Assembly: GCA_028551475.1 (NCBI GenBank)
Contig: CM052358.1
Location: forward strand, 5,954,501 to 6,018,500
Direction of reading: 5' to 3'
DNA: 64,000 nt
Source of the DNA: Casuarina equisetifolia
Lineage: Eukaryota > Streptophyta > Magnoliopsida > Fagales > Casuarinaceae
Positions 37,910-49,687 of the stretch are shown here, piece after piece (within the stretch, counting starts at the first letter, position 1; every line of letters starts with the position of its first letter). A program made the position numbers and the translations under genes. The notes under the pieces were generated by a model. It saw only the letters and a list, made by a program, of their open reading frames with translations, was not told the origin of the DNA and did no database searches.

Positions 37910-40299
37910 CTGTTCTACAATCATCGATTCGATTGGTTCTTAATTCTATATTCAGGTGGTGCGATTGCGGATGGGTAAGCCTTAGACTGTGCTTTTGGTC
38001 GCAGACTTATCTCTACATGGGAACAACCGAAGGAGCAAGTAATTAGAAAAAGCAGAGCATCTTTTACACTGCACAGTGACGATCCTAATCTATTTGAGTT
38101 TGCAATGTTTCTATAGTACAAGTAGCGTGAACTCCTTTATTACTCCGTTTTTTTCTCCACTTTTCTTGGTTGTCGTTTCCCTTCAGAGTACTACAAGGAA
38201 ATTTCAAATTTCAGAGATTAAAAAAAGGGAAAGGAAGCATAATCCGTGGTAATCTTTTTATGAGATACAAAAGTGGTAATCATACCGTGGTTTTAGGTGG
38301 GTCTTGTGGACGCAGATTGAGGCGCACCAAGGTGCAACTTGTGGAAGGGGGTTTGATGAAACGATGTTGAAAAGAAAGCCACAAAAACAAAGGTGTCTTT
38401 AGACGGCATTTTCAAAGTCATCTGACGTTTCAGCTTCCCATTAATGCAAAGGAAGAGAAAGTCATGTTTGATTACGACACAAATTTCATCGGTTCACATT
38501 GAAAGCCGACACAATTATGGGTCGCCACCCATAATTTTATGTAGTTTTTTGTAGTCTATCTCGTGCTACCCTTGGGTGATTCTAACATCTTGACTTCTTT
38601 TTCTAAATTTATTCAAATTATCTCGAACCTGTTCGATTGCTATGATGAAGATCGTGAAGATTTTGAGAGACCTAAAAGTCTTCAAAGCTTTTGGAAGGTA
38701 GGAATCTTGAACATCTTTCTTTTTGCTTGCGGGTCAAGTCCTCAACTTGCTCTGGAAGGATCTCGATGGGACTGCAAAAGAACAGAAATGTTAGCCAACA
38801 AAATAATTAAAAGAGAGAAAAACACCATGCCTTTGTTGTGTGCAATATGGATAGGTCACCTTTAGCAAAGGCTTCTAAACAGTCGACGTCTCGGACAAAG
38901 ATATGTCCCTCTGCTAATTTCGTAGTGACCTTGACTGCTGCTAAGGATGTCTTCTCTCCAATTTCTTTCGTTTTTCCTTTTTACTTCGAAATGCAATAAA
39001 AACAGCCAAGATTCACCAAGTCACCAGTTAATTATATGCAATTGAATGTGCATGTATGTGTGCCTTTGTGCCATGGATCCATGCGTGGATCTGGCCATGG
39101 ATGCTCATACAGCTCGGCTGGCTGTTTAGTGCAAGTTGTTCACTTCCCATCCAAATGATTGATGATGCTATTATTCTTGCGTTGAATTTAACAATCAAAT
39201 AAACACACCACCTCTTTCTGGAAAATAATCGTACATCGACAAAATACAGCATAATTTTGCATTTTGCGACCACAAGATGCACAATTAGGGACTTGTTAAC
39301 GAAGAACCATAGACAGTCGACACCCGTCCCTCTTCTAATTCGTGTGGTGTTCCTTGCGTTCAAAGCTGCCCTTTTCTTTTGTAATCGAGGTTTCCAGATG
39401 AACCGAAGTTGGGTTTTTCCATATTTGCACATTCGGAAGCCTTGGAACGCAAGCAGTCGATTTTGGGACAATTATTTTGTGTAAAAAGAATCTGATTCTG
39501 GATGGAAGCCCTGAGATGCTTAGCCCTGGTTTAGCTACTTAGGCTGTGAAAGCTTGCTTTACACCTCTCTGCTAATCTAATGCTTCCACTCCAAACAGCT
39601 AAATCGCCTGCCACTTAAGGTTCAAAATCCGGTTTACCAACAGAAAGTTAGAATGTGCCGTGGAGAAAGTACCCGCAGCATGGGCTGAACATTTACAGTA
39701 CCTTCTGATACCGGTCCTCCTTTTATGAGCTCGGGCGTTTTCCACGTGTTATCACATCAATTTCAGAGCCCACCGCTGCCATGCAGAGATAGCATCAACG
39801 AAAAAGTATCATACCTCGATAACTCCATCCTTAATCCCTTTTTTTATTTTTTATTTTTATTTTTTTGAGTATCAGGAGAGCGCCCAGAGAAGACAACAAT
39901 TGACAGAGTAAGAGCTGAACATGAAAGTTCCTCACAACTTGACTTAAGCACAGCAAGAGGAAGACGACCATCAAAGTTTTCTTTTCATATGATGCTGCAT
40001 TGGCAGACCTGTCGGAGCAGGAATCTGAATAATCACAGTCCGGCCGGTCTCCCGAGTCTGCGACATAGTAAAGCCAGGGTCCGCGGCACAGCCATTGTCT
40101 TGAGAGAAGCAAATAAAAACAAGCCAGCTACCTCTATATAACACACTTTCTCGCATATCAAATCTATATTTTAAGACAGACACCTAAATTGCTCTTCTAT
40201 TTCTGCTACCAATAAGGAAAAGAAAAAAAGAAGAAGAAAATCTTCCACAGACTACGAATCTATCATCCAAATGTAACAGCAAAGGGGAAAAGGAACGTA

Positions 40300-40680
40300 T
40301 TAGTAACTTGGCCGAGTGGCATCATCCTTATCATCCAGAATAAGTTTGACTCCATTATTCTTAAGAGCATTAACAATGGCCCATATTTTGGTGCGGTTCT
40401 TAAAGCCCTTTTTTTCTATTTCCTTGTTAACATCAACGTGAATCCCTCTTCCCTGCCCCTGCTCAAGACCCTCCACCTTGAGTCGCATAGCTAACACGTC
40501 CCCAACAACCGCCGCTGCTTTGGCATTGCAAGACCGGCCACACTCAAGTGATCCCTTGATAGCATGTTCAACTGTTGATGCTGTCGCAACAATCCGTCCA
40601 TTATTTCTGTCCACTACATTTGCAGTAATGTACTTCAATGATATGAACAATCGGAGCACAAATCGCTTTAGAACAGTCAT
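40300..40680 (-). CDS. uL18-family ribosomal protein (L18p/L5e), probably organellar
   Basis: An intact, intronless reading frame of 126 residues. It starts MTVLKRFVLRLFISLKYITA and carries the uL18-like core with VEHAIKGSLECGRSC, followed by KAAAVVGDVLAMR and a C-terminal NALKNNGVKLILDD. uL18 binds 5S rRNA in the large ribosomal subunit. The sequence matches, from memory, the Arabidopsis L18p/L5e family protein At1g08845. The basic, amphipathic N-terminus fits import into mitochondria, but localisation is an inference. A splice acceptor (CAG at 40693-40695) lies 12 nt before the ATG, so the 5' UTR is split. A matching donor occurs at 44442, which would place the first, non-coding exon near 44443-44580 and make a 3.75-kb 5' UTR intron. 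The upstream gene ABCF1 is divergent. Confidence 0.9.
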   Translation of the reverse strand: MTVLKRFVLRLFISLKYITANVVDRNNGRIVATASTVEHAIKGSLECGRSCNAKAAAVVGDVLAMRLKVEGLEQGQGRGIHVDVNKEIEKKGFKNRTKIWAIVNALKNNGVKLILDDKDDATRPSY

Positions 40681-40692
40681 TCTTCTACAGCC

Positions 40693-43600
40693 CTGACATT
40701 TTGTTCATCATAAATAACACATAAATCAGAAGCGCAAAATATAAAGAGAAGAAACATAAACAAATAAGTCATAAGCACTACAAACAGAGACTTTACTACT
40801 GACTTTGGTGAGGGAAACCTAACCTAAACATGGCCCAGAAAGGAACTTCAGCAATTCAATCCTGTAACTGCCATGTTAGCTTAGCCACATGCAAGTGCAG
40901 ACCATATACAAAAAACATAACAATGTTGGAGTGCAGAAGCGCAAAAAGAAAGTTTTTACTCAAAACCAAAATATTGAATGTCGTCCTGTTTAAGTTTTCT
41001 TGATGTTTCTAACTCCCACTGCCATGAAAATCAATGTCGGAGTGTAGAAGAACAAAAAATAGAAACTAGATAGAATGGAGCTCAACTCAAAACCGAAGTA
41101 ACAATGTGGTGTAGGTTTGCTTAATGTGGCTACCTACCCACTTCCATAGCAACCGTGCAATGCCCCTCACCCGCGGCAACCATGACAATTCAAAGAAAAA
41201 CAACGAAGCGAGAAAAAGGGTTAAACTTGATTCAGAAATTAAGCAGAAATTATACCCATGGCCAAAACAGGCATTGCTCTAAAGCAAACTCATATGTTGA
41301 CTGGAGTAATGAGGTATGAGTAGGGAAGTTTTGCAACAGTAAGACTATACTCTTCTGCCTCATTGATGATTGCAAAGAGGAACTTTGACACTTACAATAA
41401 TACCAATAATATCAGAAGACAAGATCCTGAAATGTTCTGTGCCGTACAAAGACCTACAAGGGGGATGAGATTTACTGGACCAGACATTGCTTATCATGAG
41501 AGACACAGCTACTATCATGGCCAGAGCCAAATATTAGCTTCTGTTCAGATCCACCAAAATAAAAATTGTAGCAGGATATAGAAGTTTGCAGGAGAGGTCC
41601 AGCTAATAAGGCATCACCTAGTTCTTTGATGTCTTCCTAACGGTTAATGTAATTGGCTCACTTCTCAACCCAAACAGTCATATAGTTAGGCTACAATAGC
41701 ACTAGACACTAAGTGCATGAATCATACAGAAAATGTATTTTAAAAAAAAAAAAAATTAAATGAACAAAGAAAGAACCATCATCAACTAATTTCATCTGTA
41801 CATACCCAAATATCAACAGTTATAGAGGTTTCTTGACTCTGTACTATTGCATTCAGATCTATCAGTCTCAGTGCCTAGAATACAGAAAGGGCAGTGGATG
41901 GTAACAAATATTTTGAAAGCAAGTATTGGAACAAGGGACAAGAATATTCAAAGCAAAGTCAATACATTGATCCAGTTATTATTTTTTCTTCTTTTAAGCT
42001 TGAAAAATTCCTAGACTTTAGAAACACTACTCTCCTTGCTAACAACATCAATAGAAAAGCAAAAGAAAGCAAAAGAAAGCAAAATAGACGGACTGCTACC
42101 TCCTTGATGAAGCCATCCCCAAGTTAGAATCTGAAATGTAACGTAATTCCAAGATGGAAGTGGGCTTCTAGAACGTACCTCAGATCAAAGGTAATTCCAA
42201 AGTGCAGATCAACTTTTTCCCTTATACACAGAGCCTTTAGCAACTCAAACTGTCACAAACTGCAGCAACCTACCTACAATAACACTACAAGAAAAGTGAA
42301 ATTGAATCAACACAGCCAATCACTGATTACCAAAAAAAGTTAGCACCATTGATATGAACAACGGAAACAGATAATCTCTAGACCCAAAATTCCAAACCCT
42401 TTGACATTTGAAAGAATTACAACTGCAGATACAAACAAATGGTACACCAAGAAGATGAACCTCCCAACTGTCAAGTTCTCCCTTTTTTAGGAAATAGCCT
42501 TAGTTGTGTTTTTCTAAGATGAGCTTAACCAGCCATTTTCACATTACCGAAATAGCTTAAGGAACAGCTCAAGATAAAAGCCCATATAGTCAGAAATCAA
42601 AGTTAAAATTGTTTCATTTGACACATGAAACCTCCAAAAAGAATATAAAACAGAAATGGGACCTTAAAATTCCAACTGTTACATTGTCAATGTGCTTTCA
42701 CAATGGGAACATGGTGAATTTCATTTTGTTACAATGGACCATGACTCAAGCAAGTCCCACATTTAACACTTGCACCCATTAATCTTTAGTGTACTAAGCG
42801 TGAAAAAAATTTGAAAATATAACCAAGAAATTCAAATATATAGATAGCACCAAAGGAAATTTCATGTCCATGAAAAAGATAATATAGAATTTCTTTCACA
42901 CTAATTCCTTAATTTGGAGGTATGAGAAATCCACCAGATGTTCATCATTTCCCTGCTGAAATATTTTCAGGAAAACAGAAAAGAGTTTTGTGACATTCAT
43001 TAAAAAAAAAAAAAAATCCGCTATCAAAATTATACATCCCCTCAAATGAAAAATTTATTTGTACTTTAGATATTGAAATCTTTAAATGATGCATACTCTC
43101 AGCAGCATATCTTGATTTAACACACCTAGAGTCTACAAACTCCAAAGCTCAATCATCTACAAAAATGGCTGATGTCTCTGAAATGCATAATGCAAAAACA
43201 AAAGGAGAAGGCCTCCAAATTCAACTCAACAGTAATTCATAATCGTACAAGAGCTAAAACCATTTATTCTCCATCTACAATTTATACAACTGCTTACAAT
43301 AAAACACAAATTCGAGGTATTGGCATCTTGATTCAAAAGAGGGCAACACTTAGTAAGAAGCTTAAAAGGCTTACATAGGGTGTGCAAGTTCCATGACAAG
43401 TTTCCACGGTTTATCAAATATTGTGGGTGGATTTGGTGCTTGCATTGGGTTCATGAGGACATTTGTGAATTAAGAGCAAGGGGGAATTTTGCTTTCTAGT
43501 CAGAAAGTTAGGAGTTCGTGAAACAAACCATGGAATTCAGATACATTTGTGAACATTGACTAAGGTATTGTTTGCTTAAATTTTCTTTATTGATGGACTT

Positions 43601-44442
43601 CGCAAGCTTTGCACTCTGCATGTGTTTGAGGAAGGAAATGAGAAATGGTTCTTGGTGTTGGTTGATTTTAAATGATGGTTGTTCTTCTTGTTAAGGGTTG
43701 TTTCAGTTATTTTCCTCGTTTCTGTTGAAAGCAACACTTAATTTGAAGGTGCGGTACTAGGCAGCCATTTGTTCAAATTTAGGATCCATTGGTCGAATAG
43801 AAACTTGGAATGGATAACTACAACAAGGATGGTAATTTGAGTGATTAAGTGTAACAACTAATTCCACAAAATCAATAAGACTCCAACGTGTGGGTCAAAG
43901 AGTGAGGATGTCTACGAATCTTAAATGAACTCGATGTTCTTGCAAATATGCTCTATACATCATGAGATTGGACATGTGTCCGAAAATGCAGTCCAACTCG
44001 AAATGATGAACCTCAAATTAGCTGCAATACCAACCTTGCACGAAAAGCAACTGCCGGCCACTTTCTTACAGAATCACTTTCCACTGAAATACATGGGCAG
44101 CTCCGATAACTGTGCGCACACAAAAAGTAGAAGAAAGATCTAATTGTGGGCTACTAGAGAACTGGATTTTAAGTGACCTCCTTAAAAAAAAAATTCTTCC
44201 ACTTACGAACAGTAATGGAAAGTGGATGATAGTGTTATCCAAAGATAATCAATCTTCAACAATATTCGGTTCATTCTCAGAGATCCGTAGTTTTAACGAA
44301 AAGAGTCCGTAGAAAAGAAAAAAGCAGACGTAAGAGAAAAAATACAATCGAGCAAACAGCGGTAACGGCCGGAGATATCAGAGAGAACGTAAAACGCTAA
44401 AGCAAAACACAACGGGAAGAAGGCCAAAAGAACAAGACTTAC
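40693..44442 (-). other. Predicted 3.75-kb 5' UTR intron of the uL18 gene
   Basis: The acceptor TGTCAG is just upstream of the uL18 start. A strong donor, GTAAGTCTTG on the minus strand, starts at 44442 and is preceded by purine-rich leader-like sequence. Further non-coding exons inside this interval are possible. No protein-coding frame with a known domain was seen on either strand. The sequence is AT-rich with several A runs (for example 41743-41755 and 43001-43016). Confidence 0.5.
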
Positions 44443-44580
44443 CCAAATTCAGTTAGCCAGAAAGGGAAACCATCAACAGCCATTGCTCGCTGAGTCGCGA
44501 CCAAGGAAACCCAATTTAGGGACGTCGAGGGAGAAGGGCGTTAAGAAAGGCAAACGACATCGTAGCTGTCTTTAAATCCA

Positions 44581-45049
44581 AACCTCGTCGTTCGGCTTTT
44601 CTTTTTTTTTGGTTTTGGGTGATGGGGTGGGAGATTTTAGGACATATGTTCGGAGAATAGGAAATGGAGGTTGTGATAACTCATGTTCTATCATGTAACA
44701 CTCCATTTAAATTTACTATAAAAAGTTATATATATTTAATATGAAAATTTTGTCTTATACGTATGTCTTTTTATGTTGAATAATTTTGAGTTTAAGGTTG
44801 TATGAGATAAGTAGATTTAATTTTCCTCAATTTTTATTTTGTGTTTTACATGCGTCCGGAGGCCCAAGCAAGAGAAAAAAAAGGCTTGACAAATGAATGA
44901 CCTGGGCCTTTAGGAAGGTAAAAAACAGACCGACTTACTTTTCAGACCGAGCACGAAGGTTTTCAGTCTCACACGCAACCCGGGGCTCCCCTCTCTCCAG
45001 GCTGCGGGACACGTGGAATCCCTACTCCCCACTTTCTTTTATATATATA

Positions 45050-45081
<32 letters not shown>

Positions 45082-45359
45082 GTGCCCTCTCTTTCAGTCG
45101 CCTCCCTCAATCACCGAGAAGCCTGGAACCCTCATCGGCCGGGCTCTGTATCTCTACTCCGATTAAGGCGCTGTAAGCCTAGAAAAGCCCCAGATCTAAC
45201 CTTCTGCCACTCTCCGCCTCACCTTCCGATCTCCCACGAAGGTTTGTTTACTTAGTCTTTTTGCTTTTCGTACGGAGAAAAAAGAAGATAGGTATAGATT
45301 TTGTGCTGTTCTTTCTCCTGAAGTTGTTTCTCGATTGATTTCAAGGCGTGTAGGTAAGC
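44581..45359. promoter_or_regulatory. Putative divergent promoter between uL18 and ABCF1
   Basis: Less than 0.8 kb separates the inferred uL18 leader from the ABCF1 start codon. The region holds a perfect palindromic G-box CACGTG at 45010-45015 and a TA-rich tract at 45039-45081 that could serve as a TATA element for ABCF1. The ABCF1 leader may contain a small intron, with a candidate donor near 45242 and acceptor near 45352. These elements are read from sequence; transcription starts are not known. Confidence 0.5.
45039..45081. repeat. (TA)n microsatellite upstream of ABCF1
   Basis: A nearly pure TA tract of about 43 bp, slightly interrupted near 45050-45056. It sits just downstream of a G-box and about 280 bp before the ABCF1 start codon, so length variation could alter the core promoter. 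Confidence 0.95.
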
Positions 45360-48300
45360 ATGGTTTCAGACGCGAGCAAGAAGAAGGCGGCGCAGAAGAA
45401 GGCCGCGGCGGCGGCGAAGAGAGGAGGAAAGGCTGTGGCAGCTGCGTCTTCTAAATCGGCGGCCACGTCCGATGCGCAGAAGTTGGCGAATGGGGTCGAG
45501 GCGCTTCAGATATCCGATCGGACGTGCACTGGGGTACTCTGCTCGCACCCGCTCTCTCGAGATATCCGCGTAAGTCACCTACCGATCGGTACCCTAAAAC
45601 TATGTTTATCAATGATTCCTGGGAAATTTGGATATATTAAAATCGGATAATCCTGGTTGCCTGTTGATCTGTCTAGAATTAAGGTGTGATATTGTTCGTG
45701 CTCTTCGTTTTGATATGTACTTGATGTGAATTTTTGTGAAAGTAGACTGCGTACAGACTTAGGAAATAGTTTTCCCCTGCTTAAAGGGTTGTGTTGAAAC
45801 TGATGGACGAGGTATATATTGATGACTGTACGCGAAGAACAGGAGTTGCTTTGATGGTGTCGTAAAAAGGCTGAAACTTTCTCAAACTTGAAGTATTCTA
45901 TGACAATAGGAACGCTTTCTTTGTTGGCTTCCATCTAATACCTACAAGTTCCACTCACTTTTGGTATTCCTTGCTTAATTTCGGTTCAACACGGACCACA
46001 TGCGTGATGTTGTGTCCTTTGTGATTTATGAAGCTGTGTCTATTTGAATTTAGTAGTGGGAAAGAGGGATATTGAAACGTGTTCAACTCTGTCTTCCATA
46101 CTGGACAACATAATGTACTTGTTTTGACCCTGTCCCTCCCTTGACCCTCATAGATTCTTACTTCAAATTGTCAAAAGGGTGGGTCTTCTCTTACTCACGC
46201 TCCATTACTGTATTATTCCCCACACCCCCAACCCCGCCCCCCGCCTTTTGGTTTTGGACTTAAATGGAATTTTCTCTTGTTTTTTGATATTTGAAAATGA
46301 CTCACCAGTGCTTGTGAGGAGTTCCATAATGTGTAGACCAACTCATGATGCAAGAGAAATTAGGGCATACTTATTAAAGAAATAGAACACATGTCAATCC
46401 ACACAAGTTACTAGACTGTGGAATAGGTAGAAGTATGTAACAGTGATGAATTAATTTTTGTTAGTTGATTTTTCAGAATAATAAAAACCTTGGATTATTG
46501 AGGTAGGTTGGCGTTTGATATCATTAACGCATGTTGTCCACATTGAATTTTTCTTTTAAAAACAAAAGGCAACAAACTGCTACTTATTGCCCTTGCTAGT
46601 AGTTAGATGGTGGAATAAGTGAAAAGAAAACAATGGGATAATGTTTATGGGGAAGCTATCTCACTATCATTAACGCATGTTGTCCACACTGGAATTGTCA
46701 AAAAAAAAAAAAAAAAGAAAGCAATAACATGCTACTTATTGTCCTTGCTAATTGGATGGTGGAATAAATGAAAAGAAACCGATAGATAATGTTTATGGGG
46801 TCCTTTCCAACATAAGTCAAAAAGTGCACGAGGCCTTTTTGAGCAACAGATGGGATTTTGTTGCTTTGTCCTCTCTCTTCTTTATTAGGGATAACAATCA
46901 ATTATATCGCCCTTTAATAGGTTATCTAATTGGATTTTGTCCATGTATAATGATGAGTTTGATTGAAGTGTTTGGCATTTAGGAATACAATTTCAGCTTA
47001 GTAATTATTTTTATACTGTGGATGTATGGTACAATTATCTTTCCATATTGATCTCCTTTGGGGTTTGGAAAATAAAAACAACAATATCCTCAAAGCAATT
47101 GGTAGGCAGCCCCATAAGCTACTGGATCCCAAGACGACTACACAGAACTTAAAAATACAGTGTATGTCTTTATCTTAGTGAGTCTTACTTCTACCTTATT
47201 GTTGCTAGCTTGGTGCACCTAGACAAACGCCTAGTTGAGCAGCTGGGCCTGTCACCAGGACCTTTATGTTGCCAAGGGCCAGTTGCTTGACAGTCCCTTC
47301 TGAATATAATTCATTACTCGTCCTTGTTTGGAGGAGGTAATTGTGCAATTGAGAAAAGTTTTGCATACATGTTGTCATTGTGCAACTCACTGTAGTTAAC
47401 AATATTAATGATAAACTAACTTTTGTGTTCATTGCAGATAGAATCCTTGTCTGTCACATTTCATGGACATGATCTTATTGTCGATTCTGAGCTCGAGCTT
47501 AACTATGGCAGGTTTTGTGATCTTATCTACTTTCTCTTTGTTCTAGTCATGTAACGAGCTATTTGTTTGATTCATGTAACTATTTTGTAAATTTTTATCT
47601 TTCCAGACGTTATGGACTACTTGGATTAAATGGATGTGGGAAATCTACACTCCTCACTGCAATTGGTTGCCGAGAGCTTCCAATACCTGATCACATGGAT
47701 ATCTTCCATTTGACAAGGGAGATTGAAGCGTCTGATATGTCTGCCCTTGAAGCTGTCGTTAGCTGTGATGAGGAGAGGTTAAGGTTGGAGAAAGAAGCTG
47801 AAGCTTTGGCTGCACAGGTGTGTTAAAGTCACTTATAGTTCTGGTTCTTGCTATTTTATGGTTTGCAGTTTCCTGTGACTTTAATGTACGTTTTTCTCTA
47901 GGATGATGGAGGTGGAGAAGCACTTGAACGCATTTACGAGCGTCTGGAAGCCTTAGATGCAGCTACTGCTGAGAAGCGTGCTGCTGAAATCTTATTTGGT
48001 CTTGGATTCAATAAGCAGATGCAGGCAAAGCCAACTCGTGATTTTTCAGGTGGCTGGAGAATGAGAATTGCTTTAGCGCGTGCTCTCTTTATGAACCCAA
48101 CCATCCTGCTACTTGATGAACCTACCAATCATCTGGGTAAGTGACATTGGTTCACGTACTAATGTTGTCTAACAATTTTTTTAACACTTGTTTTTTCCTA
48201 AAATTTCATTCATTTTTTAGCTCTGTTTTTTGCTTAAATAGAATGCTTATCTTTAGAAATGACATATGTTGAGGACCTGTCTACAGTTTGGAGTGAAATA

Positions 48301-49687
48301 ATATTTTCATTTTCTTTTTTTATTTTTGTGTGGTTTGAGCTATTATCAGATGGTTGGAGTTTACATCTAGTGTAGCTGGTTAGCGGCCCCTCCGGCCCTT
48401 AATATTGCATAACCATTCTCTCATCTCTCCCTGTTCTTGTGGTGATCATGGGGAGGAATGATTTCTCCTAGGTCTCTCCAATCTTTGTAGCTGAAAGCCT
48501 TTGTTCCCGGTTGTTTGACTTTTTGAAAATAATACCACATATGTTTTATTTTGCTTTAGATAAAGAATAATGGTGAGATAAGGTTGTGATTTTTTTTTCT
48601 TTTTATCTTTACTTTTTTCTGGAGGACAGATCTAGAAGCTTGTGTCTGGTTGGAGGAGACTTTGAAGAGGTTTGATCGTATCCTGGTTGTGGTGTCGCAC
48701 TCCCAGGACTTCCTGAATGGTGTTTGCACAAACATCATTCACATGCAAAACAAGAAAGTGAAGCTTTACACTGGTAATTATGATCAGTATGTTCAGACAC
48801 GTTCTGAATTGGAAGAGAACCAAATGAAGCAATACAAATGGGAACAGGAGCAGATTGCTTCGATGAAGGAATATATCGCTCGGTTTGGACATGGTTCTGC
48901 TAAACTTGCTCGACAGGCACAGAGCAAAGAGAAAACGTTGGCAAAAATGGAGCGTGGTGGACTTACTGAGAGAGTGGTGAGGGACAAGATACTGGTCTTC
49001 CGCTTTGCTGATGTTGGAAAGCTTCCACCCCCCGTACTTCAATTTGTGGAAGTAACATTTGGGTATACACCTGAAAATCTCATCTACAAGAACATTGACT
49101 TTGGGGTGGATCTAGACTCAAGGATAGCTCTGGTTGGGCCCAATGGAGCTGGGAAGAGTACATTGCTTAAGCTGATGACAGGTGACCTGGTTCCTAATGA
49201 TGGAATGGTCCGGCGTCATAATCACCTTAGAATTGCTCAGTTCCATCAGCATTTGACTGAGAAGCTTGACTTGGAACTGTCTGCCCTTCAGTTTATGATA
49301 AAGGAATACCCTGGAAATGAGGAAGAGAAGATGAGGGCATCAGTTGGAAAATTTGGACTATCTGGGAAAGCACAGGTGATGCCAATGAAGAACCTATCGG
49401 ATGGGCAGAGGAGCCGAGTGATCTTTGCATGGTTGGCTTTCAGGCAGCCCCACTTGCTGCTGCTAGATGAGCCAACTAATCACTTGGATATTGAGACAAT
49501 TGACTCACTAGCTGAAGCATTGAATGAATGGGATGGGGGGATGGTTCTTGTTAGCCATGATTTCAGGCTCATAAACCAGGTGGCCCACGAGATATGGGTG
49601 TGTGAAAATCAAACTGTTTCACGGTGGGGGGGTGACATCATGGAATTCAAACAGCACCTGAAGAGAAAGGCTGGCTTATCTGATTGA
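45360..49687 (+). CDS. ABCF1: ABC transporter F family member 1 (GCN20-type ABC-ATPase)
   Basis: A soluble tandem-ATPase protein of 595 residues with no membrane domain. Exons are 45360-45569, 47438-47511, 47607-47817, 47902-48136 and 48630-49687, all in phase. The Lys/Ala-rich N-terminus ([18 protein letters not shown]) is typical of this member. The first cassette has Walker [10 protein letters not shown] at 101-109, signature SGGW at 214-217 and Walker B ending [11 protein letters not shown] at 234-244. The second has Walker [10 protein letters not shown] at 413-421, signature LSDGQ at 499-503 and [11 protein letters not shown] at 520-530. The charged helical linker around residues 305-355 ([19 protein letters not shown]) is the ABCF inter-domain motif. 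Length and sequence agree closely with Arabidopsis ABCF1 (At5g60790). ABCF proteins act at the ribosome and in GCN1/GCN2-linked translation control rather than transport. Intron 1 (1.87 kb) contains a local duplication. Confidence 0.97.
46520..46801. repeat. 146-bp direct duplication in ABCF1 intron 1
   Basis: Two copies (46520-46653 and 46666-46801) share ATCATTAACGCATGTTGTCC, then an A-rich segment, TGCTACTTATTG, CCTTGCTA, GGATGGTGGAATAA-like sequence and ATAATGTTTATGGGG. They are in direct orientation, 146 bp apart. The second copy carries a 17-A run at 46700-46716 where the first has mixed A-rich sequence. Confidence 0.9.

Larger units (their letters stand above)
32726..40299. other. Long intergenic region with local repeats
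   Basis: The left end holds the HIPP 3' UTR and the right end (39.8-40.3 kb) probably the 3' UTR of the minus-strand uL18 gene. No reading frame has a recognisable domain; the longest frames are about 100-147 codons and biased composition is not evident. A 32-bp tandem repeat, a diverged duplication at 35.4/35.8 kb and a 26-T run at 37884-37909 are the only structures I can support. Confidence 0.55.

Noticed and set aside
39028..39471. Minus-strand frame of 147 codons in the 33-40 kb spacer
   Set aside because: Biased, Cys/His/Arg-rich composition with no domain, no splice context and an equally open opposite strand. It is probably a chance frame.
48632..49042. Minus-strand frame of 136 codons within ABCF1 exon 5
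   Set aside because: Lies entirely antisense to a highly conserved ABC cassette exon; a shadow frame.
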